This document shows, in pieces, positions 1 to 5,856 of a stretch of 7,395 nucleotides of DNA; within the stretch, counting starts at the first letter, position 1; each line of letters opens with the position of its first letter. Source of the stretch: Butyrivibrio sp. (GTDB lineage: Bacteria > Bacillota > Clostridia > Lachnospirales > Lachnospiraceae); NCBI GenBank assembly GCA_024688095.1, contig JAILEJ010000109.1, positions 1 to 7,395 of the forward strand, given 5' to 3'. The position numbers and the translations under genes are program-made. The notes under the pieces were generated by a model. It was not told where the DNA came from. It was given only the letters and a program-made list of their open reading frames with translations, and did not search any database.

Positions 1-1
1 A

Positions 2-163
2 ATTGACTATAAGGATGTTGCTAAGTTAAAGAAGTTTGTTTCTGAAAGTGGAAAGATTCTTCCAAGACGTATCACAGGAAACTGTGCAAAGCATCAGAGA
101 GAGCTTACAGTTGCTGTAAAGCGTGCTAGACACATCGCTCTCATGCCATACGAGGCTGAATAA
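2..163 (+). CDS. rpsR: 30S ribosomal protein bS18, 3' part only
   Basis: The first codons are cut off by the window edge. The visible 53 residues are the C-terminal two thirds of bS18, a small-subunit platform protein that binds 16S rRNA next to bS6. Diagnostic stretches are DYKDVAKLKKFV, ILPRRITG and the basic end RARHIALMPY, and the frame closes with TAA at 161-163. In Firmicutes rpsR normally ends an rpsF-ssb-rpsR operon, so ssb and rpsF are expected just upstream (inference; not in view). A strong terminator follows 14 nt after the stop, so it is probably not co-transcribed with gdpP. No oddity is visible in the part seen. Confidence 0.97.
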   Translation: MDYKDVAKLKKFVSESGKILPRRITGNCAKHQRELTVAVKRARHIALMPYEAE

Positions 164-177
164 TTTAGTAATTATAG

Positions 178-211
178 AGAGATAACATCTTCGGGTGTTA
201 TCTCTTTTTTT
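178..211 (+). terminator. Rho-independent terminator after rpsR
   Basis: A 12-bp stem (178-189 with 194-205, one U-G wobble) is capped by a UUCG tetraloop closed by a C-G pair, an exceptionally stable loop. It is followed by a run of seven T (205-211). It should end the rpsF-ssb-rpsR transcript and separates it from the gdpP promoter downstream. Confidence 0.95.
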
Positions 212-297
212 ATTTAAAGGCTGGTGCTGAAATAGTAAAATAATCACCATAAAAAGAACTGATTTATAATCACTTGAGTCCCTCAAATGTAAGTAAA

Positions 298-328
298 TTG
301 CATTTTACTATTCGCTTTGTGGTATAAT
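298..328 (+). promoter_or_regulatory. Promoter of the gdpP-rplI-dnaB operon
   Basis: TTGCAT at 298-303 resembles a sigma-A -35 box, and a perfect TATAAT lies at 323-328. The spacer is 19 nt, longer than ideal, but a TG dinucleotide one base ahead of the -10 (320-321) makes it an extended -10 promoter that can tolerate this. Transcription would start near 335, leaving a 5' leader of about 55 nt. It is the only good promoter between the rpsR terminator and gdpP. One arm of an 11-bp inverted repeat (302-312) falls inside the spacer. Confidence 0.75.
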
Positions 329-389
329 AAAATGTGAGTGCTATTGGTTTAAATTGTTGTGAATTGTATTACAAAAAAGGGGTTACAAA

Positions 390-2444
390 ATGTCAAAAAA
401 ACCAAGAATTAAACTAAAAGGCAGATTAAAAACTTTTCTTCAGGTGTTTATTTATCTGGGAATAATTGTTCTTTTTGTAACAGTGGCTGTTTTTACGGCA
501 GATATAACCGCCGGTCTTATAATGGTTGCGTTTGATCTGTTATATTTCATAGCCATAATATATTTATATTTTTACAACAGGCCAATTATTATAAATGAGC
601 TTGTCAGCTTTGCAACGGAATATGGGCAAATACAGAAAAAACTTCTTAGAGAATTAGAACTTCCCCATGCCCTTTTGGATGATTCTGGAAGAGTGATATG
701 GACTAATGCAGCTTTTGAAAGAGTAATACATAAGGAAAAAGGCTATAGGAAGTCTATAACCACACTGTTTCCGGCAGTTACAGCTGATAAACTTCCAAAA
801 TCTGATGATGGAGTGCAGCTTGATATCGAATACGAAGAGAACTTTTATGTAATGAAGATGAAGAAAATTCCTCTTACTGAAATGGCTCAAAATAGCGATA
901 TTATAGAAGCTGAAGGATATCAGGGATATCTGATTGCTGTTTATATGTTTGATGAAACAGCACTTAAGCTTGCTCTTCAGGAAGTTGATAGTCAGAGTCT
1001 GGCAGCAGGTCTGATTTATCTGGATAACTATGACGAAGCGCTTGAAAGTGTAGAAGTAGTAAGAAGATCTCTTTTAACTGCTTTGATTGATAGAAAGATA
1101 AATAAATATATCGCATCCTGTGATGGAATTTCCAAGAAAATTGAAAAAGATAAGTACTTTGTAGTAATGCCTAAAAAAGCATGCCAAATGCTTCAGGAAG
1201 CAAGATTTGATATTCTTGAAGATGTAAAAACAGTAAATATTGGTAATGAAATGGCTGTTACACTTAGTATTGGTATGGGAATTGGTGGTCTTTCATATGC
1301 ACAGAATTATGAATTTGCAAGAAATGCAATTGATCTCGCACTTGGACGAGGCGGAGATCAGGCTGTTGTTAAGAATCCCGAAAATGTAATCTATTATGGT
1401 GGAAAGAGCCAGCAGGTTGAAAAGAGTACAAGAGTTAAGGCAAGAGTTAAGGCGCATGCGCTTAAAGAAATAATAACCTCCAAAGATACTGTAATAGTAA
1501 TGGGGCACAGGCTTGGTGATGCAGATAGCTTTGGTGCTTCTGTTGGTATTTACAGAGTGGCTAAGACGCTTAACAGAAAATGTCATATTGTTTTAAGTGA
1601 CACTACAAATTCAATGAAGCCTCTTGTAGATTTGTTCCGAGAAAATCCTGAATATGAAGAGGATATGATACTTAATAACCAGCAGGCAATGGAGATTGCA
1701 GGAGACAATACAGTTCTTGTTGTAGTTGATGTAAATAAACCAAGCATTACAGAATGTCCTGAACTTCTTAAAATGTGTAAGTCCATAGTTGTATTTGATC
1801 ATCACAGACAGGGCTCTGAAGTGATCGAGAATGCTACTCTTTCATATGTTGAGCCTTATGCATCAAGTGCGTGTGAAATGGTATCAGAAATACTTCAATA
1901 TATTGGAGAATCAGTTAAGATTCATACAGAGGAAGCAGATAGTCTGTATTCTGGAATCGTTGTTGACACAAATAATTTTAACAACAAAACAGGTGTTAGA
2001 ACTTTTGAAGCAGCAGCTTTTCTTAGAAGAAACGGAGCAGATGTTACAAGAGTAAGAAAGCTCTTTAGAGAAGAAGCTAATGATTATAAGGCGAAAGCAG
2101 ATGCTGTAAGTCAGGCAGAGATTTATAGAGGCGTGTATGCACTTTCCATATGTATTGGCGAAGAGGCTTCAAGTCCAACTGTTGTTGGTGCGCAGGCAGC
2201 AAATGAACTTCTTAATATTAAAGGTGTAAAAGCAAGTTTTGTATGTACAGAATATCAGGGTCAGATATATGTAAGTGCAAGATCAATAGATGAAGTGAAT
2301 GTCCAGCTTATCATGGAAAAGCTTGGCGGAGGTGGTCACATAAATGTGGCTGGTGCGCAGTTGGAAAATATAACAGTTTATGATGCACTCGCTAAGATAA
2401 AAGATGTACTTGATAAGATGATAGAAGGCGGAGAACTTAAATGA
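390..2444 (+). CDS. gdpP: Cyclic-di-AMP phosphodiesterase GdpP (DHH/DHHA1, membrane bound)
   Basis: This 684-residue protein matches the full GdpP architecture and length. It hydrolyses cyclic-di-AMP to pApA and so sets the level of a messenger that controls potassium and osmolyte uptake and cell-wall balance. Seen in order: two membrane helices (about 16-35 and 40-62), a PAS-like domain (about 82-155), a degenerate GGDEF domain (about 195-335) and the DHH-DHHA1 phosphodiesterase (about 358-675). In the degenerate GGDEF domain, EKDKY at 252-256 replaces the GGDEF signature and diguanylate cyclase activity is not expected. Metal ligands are present: H373, D377 and D379 (GHRLGDADS), D447, D470-H471-H472, D526, and the substrate motif GGGGH 646-650. 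ATG at 390 follows AAAAGGGG (375-382) with a 7-nt gap. A 12-base tandem duplication lies in the linker before the DHH domain. It heads an operon with rplI and dnaB. Confidence 0.97.
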   Translation: MSKKPRIKLKGRLKTFLQVFIYLGIIVLFVTVAVFTADITAGLIMVAFDLLYFIAIIYLYFYNRPIIINELVSFATEYGQIQKKLLRELELPHALLDDSGRVIWTNAAFERVIHKEKGYRKSITTLFPAVTADKLPKSDDGVQLDIEYEENFYVMKMKKIPLTEMAQNSDIIEAEGYQGYLIAVYMFDETALKLALQEVDSQSLAAGLIYLDNYDEALESVEVVRRSLLTALIDRKINKYIASCDGISKKIEKDKYFVVMPKKACQMLQEARFDILEDVKTVNIGNEMAVTLSIGMGIGGLSYAQNYEFARNAIDLALGRGGDQAVVKNPENVIYYGGKSQQVEKSTRVKARVKAHALKEIITSKDTVIVMGHRLGDADSFGASVGIYRVAKTLNRKCHIVLSDTTNSMKPLVDLFRENPEYEEDMILNNQQAMEIAGDNTVLVVVDVNKPSITECPELLKMCKSIVVFDHHRQGSEVIENATLSYVEPYASSACEMVSEILQYIGESVKIHTEEADSLYSGIVVDTNNFNNKTGVRTFEAAAFLRRNGADVTRVRKLFREEANDYKAKADAVSQAEIYRGVYALSICIGEEASSPTVVGAQAANELLNIKGVKASFVCTEYQGQIYVSARSIDEVNVQLIMEKLGGGGHINVAGAQLENITVYDALAKIKDVLDKMIEGGELK
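1429..1452 (+). repeat. Perfect 12-bp tandem duplication inside gdpP
   Basis: CAAGAGTTAAGG occurs twice head to tail (1429-1440 and 1441-1452) with no mismatch. It stays in frame and doubles the tetrapeptide RVKA (residues 348-355). It lies in the basic linker between the degenerate GGDEF domain and the DHH domain, where a length change is likely tolerated. Such perfect short repeats can slip during replication, gaining or losing four residues. Confidence 0.9.
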
Positions 2445-2456
2445 TAGAAATTTAAT

Positions 2457-2461
2457 GGAGG
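2457..2461 (+). promoter_or_regulatory. Shine-Dalgarno of rplI, deciding the start codon
   Basis: GGAGG sits 5 nt before the ATG at 2467. An in-frame ATG at 2455 overlaps this site (its G is the first base of GGAGG) and has no ribosome-binding site of its own in the 10 nt upstream. The later ATG also gives the family N-terminus MKIILLEDVK, so 2467 is the real start. Confidence 0.92.
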
Positions 2462-2466
2462 ATGAT

Positions 2467-2916
2467 ATGAAAATTATATTACTTGAAGATGTAAAATCAC
2501 TTGGAAAAAAAGGTGAAATAGTTAATGTAAGCGATGGTTATGCAACAAATTTCGTACTTCCCAAAAAGCTTGGAGTAGAAGCAAACCAGAAAAATTTAAA
2601 TGAACTTAAGAATCAGAAGAAGAGAGACGAAAAGGCAGCTCAGGAACTTCTGGAAGAAATGCAGGAGCTTGCAAAAAAGATTGCAGAAAAATCTGTAGAA
2701 GTATCAATGAAAGCAGGCGAAGGCGGAAGAGTATTTGGATCTGTATCCTCAAAAGAAATTGCAACAGCTGCAAAGGATCAGCTAGGTTTTTCTATTGATA
2801 AAAAGAAAATTCAGTTAGCAGAACCTATAAAGGCATTTGGATATACTGATGTACCTGTAAAGCTTCATCCACAGGTTACTGCAACGCTTAGAGTACATGT
2901 TTCAGAAAAAAATTAA
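2467..2916 (+). CDS. rplI: 50S ribosomal protein bL9
   Basis: The 149-residue product has the normal bL9 length and two-domain dumbbell form. The N-terminal rRNA-binding domain (1-45) carries the family signature GKKGEIVNVSDGYATNFV, with Val in place of the usual final Leu. A long Lys/Glu-rich helix (about 41-75) leads to a C-terminal domain (about 76-149) with the conserved GGRVFGSVS and FGYTDVPVKLHP stretches. bL9 binds 23S rRNA near the L1 stalk and helps hold reading frame and spacing between ribosomes. The start at 2467 gives 149 residues; starting at 2455 would add an unsupported MEDD. It begins 22 nt after gdpP and ends 19 nt before dnaB, so the three are almost certainly co-transcribed. 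Confidence 0.98.
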   Translation: MKIILLEDVKSLGKKGEIVNVSDGYATNFVLPKKLGVEANQKNLNELKNQKKRDEKAAQELLEEMQELAKKIAEKSVEVSMKAGEGGRVFGSVSSKEIATAAKDQLGFSIDKKKIQLAEPIKAFGYTDVPVKLHPQVTATLRVHVSEKN

Positions 2917-2935
2917 AAGATAGGATTTATATAAT

Positions 2936-4279
2936 ATGGCAGATGAAAATCTCAAAAGGTCTGCCCCTAACAGCCTTGAATCTGAGCAATCAGTAATTGG
3001 TGCCATGATACTTGATAAAGATGCTATTGAAATAGCATCTGAAATTATCAGGGGGGAAGATTTTTATAATAATCAGTTGGGGCTTCTGTTTGATACAATC
3101 CTTGAACTTAACAAGGAAGGAACTGCAGTTGATCCTGTAACACTTCAGAATAAATTAAGAGAAAAAAATGCACCGCCGCAGATATCAAGTGTTGAATATA
3201 TTTCTGACCTTGTAATGGCAGTGCCAACCTCTGCAAATGTAAAACATTATGCCAATATTGTTGCAGAGAAATCCACACTTAGAAAACTTATACATGTAAG
3301 TCAGGATACAATTGAATCCTGCTATACAAATTCAGATAATCTTGAAGGAATCCTAAATGAAACTGAAAAGAAGGTTTTTAAGGTAACTCAGAATAGAAAT
3401 TCCGGAGAGTTTACACCAATAAGTGAAGTCGTAATGAATGCACTTAATAAGATTGAGATTGCCAGTAAGATGAAGGGATCAGTTACAGGACTTCCTACAG
3501 GCTTTACTGATCTTGATTATCAGACATCCGGAATGCAGCCATCTGACCTTGTTCTTATTGCAGCAAGACCTGCCATGGGAAAAACAGCTTTTGTTCTTAA
3601 TATTGCAGAATATATGGCTTTTCATCAGGGTGAAACAGTTGCGATATTCTCTCTGGAAATGTCAAAGGAACAGCTTGTAAACAGACTTTTATCAATGGAA
3701 TCACACGTAGATTCACAGCACATGAGGACTGGTAATATGTCTGATATGGACTGGGAAAAACTTATTGAAAGTGCTGATGTTATTGGAGGATCAAATCTAA
3801 TTATAGATGATACTCCTGGTATAACTATTCAGGAGCTTCGTTCAAAATGTAGAAAATATAAAATGGACCATGATCTTAAGATTATAATGATCGATTACCT
3901 ACAGCTGATGAGCGGCAGTGGTGGTAAATCTTCAGAATCAAGACAGCAGGAAATTTCTGAGATTTCAAGATCATTAAAGTCTCTTGCCAGAGAACTTGAT
4001 GTTCCGATTATTGCACTATCTCAGCTGTCTCGAGCTGTTGAGCAGAGACCAGACCATAGACCAATGCTTTCGGATCTTAGAGAATCCGGAGCGATTGAGC
4101 AGGATGCTGATATGGTTATGTTCATATATCGCGATGATTACTATAATAAAGATACGGAAAAAAAGGGCGTTGCGGATATAATTATAGCAAAGCAAAGACA
4201 TGGCCCTATTGGAACTGTAAGTCTTTTGTGGCTTCCTGAATATACTAAGTTTGCTAATCTTGAAAGAGAAAAAAGATAA
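2936..4279 (+). CDS. dnaB: Replicative DNA helicase DnaB (DnaC in Bacillus naming)
   Basis: The 447-residue product has the usual length of the hexameric helicase that unwinds DNA ahead of the replication fork and recruits DnaG primase. The N-terminal DnaB domain (about 8-110, starting with the typical PNSLESEQSVIGAMI) is joined by a linker to the RecA-like motor (about 180-445). Visible motor motifs: Walker A ARPAMGKTA 210-218 (K216, T217), catalytic Glu in SLEMS (E241), Walker B IIMIDYLQLM (D320), SQLSRAVEQR with the conserved Arg R366, DLRESGAIEQDAD 380-392, and KQRHG 419-423 with the arginine finger region. No intein or insertion interrupts it. The ribosome site AGGA (2922-2925) is weak and 10 nt from ATG, hinting at coupling with rplI. 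It is last in the operon and converges on the ferredoxin gene. Confidence 0.98.
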   Translation: MADENLKRSAPNSLESEQSVIGAMILDKDAIEIASEIIRGEDFYNNQLGLLFDTILELNKEGTAVDPVTLQNKLREKNAPPQISSVEYISDLVMAVPTSANVKHYANIVAEKSTLRKLIHVSQDTIESCYTNSDNLEGILNETEKKVFKVTQNRNSGEFTPISEVVMNALNKIEIASKMKGSVTGLPTGFTDLDYQTSGMQPSDLVLIAARPAMGKTAFVLNIAEYMAFHQGETVAIFSLEMSKEQLVNRLLSMESHVDSQHMRTGNMSDMDWEKLIESADVIGGSNLIIDDTPGITIQELRSKCRKYKMDHDLKIIMIDYLQLMSGSGGKSSESRQQEISEISRSLKSLARELDVPIIALSQLSRAVEQRPDHRPMLSDLRESGAIEQDADMVMFIYRDDYYNKDTEKKGVADIIIAKQRHGPIGTVSLLWLPEYTKFANLEREKR

Positions 4280-4336
4280 TCAGTAGCGGAAAAAATCAAA
4301 CAAATAAAAGAAGTAAATAAAAGAGATAATCATAAT

Positions 4337-4370
4337 AAAAAAGGGTGTAAACCAAGTGGTTTACACCCTT
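4337..4370 (-). terminator. Terminator of the ferredoxin gene, possibly shared with dnaB
   Basis: An inverted repeat (arms 4341-4353 and 4358-4370, loop AAGT) forms a 13-bp stem of GGGTGTAAACC type. Read on the minus strand it is followed by six T (complement of 4337-4342), a textbook intrinsic terminator 19 nt after the ferredoxin stop. Read on the plus strand the tail is AATTATTTT, a poorer U-tract, so it may also stop dnaB transcription less efficiently. It sits between two convergent genes, where shared terminators are common. Confidence 0.9.
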
Positions 4371-4389
4371 AATTATTTTCAGATAAAAA

Positions 4390-4560
4390 TTATCCCTGTG
4401 TAATAGCTCCAACAGGGCACTGACCTGCGCAAGAACCGCAATCAATACATGTATCAGCATCGATAACAAACTGGCTATCTCCCTGTGAAATAGCTGAAAC
4501 AGGACACTGACCAGCACATGAACCACAACTGATGCAAGAATCATTAATAACGTATGCCAT
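4390..4560 (-). CDS. Small 2[4Fe-4S] bacterial-type ferredoxin
   Basis: A 56-residue protein begins MAYVINDSCISCG at 4560 and ends GAITQG. It has two complete CxxCxxCxxxCP motifs: Cys 9, 12, 15, 19 and Cys 38, 41, 44, 48. In this fold each motif gives three ligands to one cluster and the fourth Cys to the other, so it should hold two low-potential 4Fe-4S clusters and carry electrons in the cytoplasm, as in clostridial fermentation (family knowledge). The two halves are near copies: residues 9-27 and 38-56 match at 16 of 19 positions, though many codons differ, so the duplication is old. AGGAAGGAG (4571-4579) lies 10 nt before ATG. A promoter (4650-4678) and terminator (4337-4370) make it a single-gene unit. 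Its redox partner cannot be told from here. Confidence 0.96.
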   Translation of the reverse strand: MAYVINDSCISCGSCAGQCPVSAISQGDSQFVIDADTCIDCGSCAGQCPVGAITQG

Positions 4561-4649
4561 AATAAAAAATCTCCTTCCTGAATTAAATAAAATATAGATA
4601 ACAAATATTAAATATCAGTATTTGCCATTACTGACTTTGTTATAAAAAT

Positions 4650-4678
4650 ATCATATATCAATAATGTTAAATTATCAA
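4650..4678 (-). promoter_or_regulatory. Promoter of the ferredoxin gene
   Basis: On the minus strand TTGATA (4673-4678) and TATGAT (4650-4655) are separated by exactly 17 nt, five of six matches at each sigma-A box. Transcription would begin near 4643, giving a leader of about 83 nt. The leader contains the short inverted repeat CAAATA/TATTTG (4602-4607 and 4619-4624), whose role is unknown. Confidence 0.7.
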
Positions 4679-4683
4679 TAAAA

Positions 4684-4700
4684 ATTTTATTTAATAAAAT
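4684..4700 (-). terminator. Weak terminator-like hairpin at the end of mecA
   Basis: ATTTTATT and AATAAAAT form an 8-bp A/T-only stem around one base, overlapping the mecA stop codon, and on the minus strand it runs into a stretch of five T. The stem has no G-C pair, so termination is likely leaky and some mecA transcripts may read into the ferredoxin gene. Confidence 0.3.
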
Positions 4701-5439
4701 TAAGTTTTTGTAATGCGTCATCCTGAATAACAAGATCAAAATGTTCTTCGAGATAATGCTGTGAAACACCATTGGTTTTGCCGTTGCTGCCATATTCTGA
4801 AAGAATAAAACAGATTTTGCTAAAAGTCTTTGCATCAAGATCATCTTTATTAACAACAAGATAATACTTTCCGGTACTATCATTTTTATAAAGTGAATTT
4901 CTTCCGCTAAATCCGTCATTTAAAGCTTCAGAAGCTCTGGTAACATCAAAAAGCGCATCAAATATAAATGTCTGTGAAGAACCTGAAAAGGCTTCATCAC
5001 TAATTGTAATATTTCCAGATTTACTATTCTTACGAACATTACCTTGGGTAGAGGCAGATGAACCATCGTCTTGCTGTAATTTCTTGAATAATCCCATAAC
5101 ATCATCTGATGAATCAAAAGAATCATCAGTTTCTTCATCGCCATCAATTACAGATGGAGAGAAGTTTGAAAAACGTGTATCGAGCTCTTCGGGATCATCT
5201 ACTTTAGTAATAATCAAAACGATACATTCAGCATTTATTGGAATAGCTTCTATCATCAGAGGAATATCCTCAGCATTAAAACCAAATTGAAAACTAGCCT
5301 GCTGCATCATGTCGCGAAACAAATCTTTTGCTTTATCAGTTCCATAAGCAAGTTCGCTTATCTTAATCTGCCTGTTAGCAAGGTCCTCTCTGGTTAGTGT
5401 ACAGCGAATCTGGTGTTCGTTGACTCTTTCTATCTTCAT
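4687..5439 (-). CDS. mecA: Adaptor protein MecA (ClpC partner)
   Basis: The 250-residue product starts MKIERVNEHQIRC, the hallmark of MecA, the adaptor that brings substrates to the ClpC unfoldase and helps assemble its hexamer; in Bacillus it targets the competence regulator ComK. The substrate-binding N-terminal domain spans about 1-80. A linker of about 75 residues (81-155) is rich in Asp, Glu and Ser (for example DGDEETDDSFDSSDD, 99-113). The C-terminal ClpC-binding domain (about 156-250) has FIFDALFDVTRAS and SEYG. It is longer than the roughly 218-residue Bacillus protein, mostly through the linker. ATG 5439 is preferred over an in-frame GTG at 5448 because GGGAGG lies 8 nt ahead of it and overlaps the GTG. 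It has its own promoter (5473-5501). Its substrates in this organism are unknown. Confidence 0.93.
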   Translation of the reverse strand: MKIERVNEHQIRCTLTREDLANRQIKISELAYGTDKAKDLFRDMMQQASFQFGFNAEDIPLMIEAIPINAECIVLIITKVDDPEELDTRFSNFSPSVIDGDEETDDSFDSSDDVMGLFKKLQQDDGSSASTQGNVRKNSKSGNITISDEAFSGSSQTFIFDALFDVTRASEALNDGFSGRNSLYKNDSTGKYYLVVNKDDLDAKTFSKICFILSEYGSNGKTNGVSQHYLEEHFDLVIQDDALQKLNFIK

Positions 5440-5447
5440 AGTGAGCA

Positions 5448-5453
5448 CCTCCC
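5448..5453 (-). promoter_or_regulatory. Shine-Dalgarno of mecA, deciding the start codon
   Basis: On the minus strand GGGAGG precedes the ATG at 5437-5439 by 8 nt. The alternative in-frame GTG (5446-5448) overlaps this site and could not use it, and the ATG gives the standard family N-terminus. Confidence 0.9.
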
Positions 5454-5472
5454 TTACTTTTGAATTATGGAT

Positions 5473-5501
5473 ATACTAAATTATTGAAATATTAATGTCA
5501 A
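5473..5501 (-). promoter_or_regulatory. Promoter of mecA
   Basis: On the minus strand a perfect TTGACA (5496-5501) is followed after 17 nt by TAGTAT (5473-5478). Transcription should begin near 5466, giving a short leader of under 30 nt with the ribosome site inside. The non-coding structures further upstream are therefore outside the mecA transcript. Confidence 0.85.
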
Positions 5502-5563
5502 TAGATGTATCGGCTTCAAAATAAATTTTATATATATTTTATAATAAAAATTGAAAAAAACTG

Positions 5564-5590
5564 TTGCAAAAAATTTGATTATGATATAAA
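5564..5590 (+). promoter_or_regulatory. Promoter-like site ahead of the plus-strand RNA
   Basis: TTGCAA (5564-5569) and TATAAA (5585-5590) are 15 nt apart, which is short. A TG one base ahead of the -10 (5582-5583) makes it extended and may compensate. Transcription would begin near 5597, just before the first hairpin of the candidate RNA. The -10 overlaps the left arm of the 13-bp inverted repeat. Confidence 0.5.
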
Positions 5591-5596
5591 CTCTTT

Positions 5597-5755
5597 TCTT
5601 GCGAGATGCCTCGACGATATTTTAGTATCGGAAAGGAGGCAGATAGTTTAAAATTATTTACTTATAAAATAGTCTCACAACTTCTATGTGAGATGTCTTA
5701 CAAGTGGTGAAATAGTCAATTTCACTTAGGAATCACTTAAATTCCCTATTTTTTT
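5597..5755 (+). ncRNA. Candidate structured small RNA, plus strand, family not recognised
   Basis: About 160 nt with a promoter-like site just upstream and a terminator at its end. It folds into three local hairpins. The first is a two-part hairpin (TGCCTC 5607-5612 with GAGGCA 5636-5641, enclosing CGATA/TATCG 5615-5619 and 5626-5630, with an asymmetric GA/GAAAG internal loop). The second is TCTCACA/TGTGAGA (5673-5679, 5687-5693, 7-nt loop). The third is GTGAAAT/ATTTCAC (5707-5713, 5719-5725, loop AGTCA). No open reading frame with a ribosome site is seen in it. It is divergent from mecA and lies outside the mecA transcript. It does not match SRP RNA, tmRNA, RNase P or the riboswitches I know. 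The exact 5' end is inferred. Confidence 0.5.
5727..5755 (+). terminator. Terminator of the plus-strand RNA
   Basis: TAGGAAT (5727-5733) pairs with the segment 5741-5748, leaving one bulged C, around a 7-nt loop. It is followed directly by seven T (5749-5755). The stem is modest, but the U-run is good and no gene follows within 300 nt. Confidence 0.65.
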
Positions 5756-5826
5756 AAACAATCAAAACAGTTTTTTTATTAATTATATTATACTATATGT
5801 GGTGTACATTGTGTAAATATTTGCAT

Positions 5827-5856
5827 AAAAAACAGTACATATAGTAAAGGTACTGT
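5827..5856 (-). terminator. Terminator of the minus-strand RNA
   Basis: ACAGTAC (5832-5838) and GTACTGT (5850-5856) form a 7-bp stem with an 11-nt loop. On the minus strand it runs into six consecutive T counting the last stem base (complement of 5827-5832). On the plus strand no T-run follows. It therefore marks the 3' end of a minus-strand transcript, yet no minus-strand protein gene lies upstream of it, which points to an RNA gene. Confidence 0.75.

Noticed and set aside
26..286. Minus-strand open frame across rpsR and its terminator
   Set aside because: It is antisense to bS18 coding sequence, runs through the terminator, and has no ribosome site or recognisable motif.
164..389. Possible c-di-AMP (ydaO) riboswitch ahead of gdpP
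   Set aside because: The leader after the promoter is only about 55 nt and lacks the conserved motifs, so no riboswitch is supported.
2455..2466. Upstream start for rplI adding MEDD
   Set aside because: That ATG overlaps the ribosome-binding site used by the ATG at 2467, and bL9 proteins begin at the latter.
4296..4604. Minus-strand frame of 102 codons over the ferredoxin
   Set aside because: It overlaps the real 56-residue ferredoxin in another frame and runs through its terminator; the ferredoxin has all eight Cys and a strong ribosome site.
4608..4919. Minus-strand frame of 103 codons at the end of mecA
   Set aside because: It lies out of frame inside mecA and its hydrophobic translation matches no family.
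5440..5448. GTG start for mecA adding MLT
   Set aside because: It overlaps the GGGAGG ribosome site and departs from the family N-terminus.
5607..5645. Resemblance of GGAAAGGAGGCAG to the SRP RNA core
   Set aside because: The SRP tetraloop and its conserved paired bases are absent; the bases sit in the 3' side of a different hairpin.
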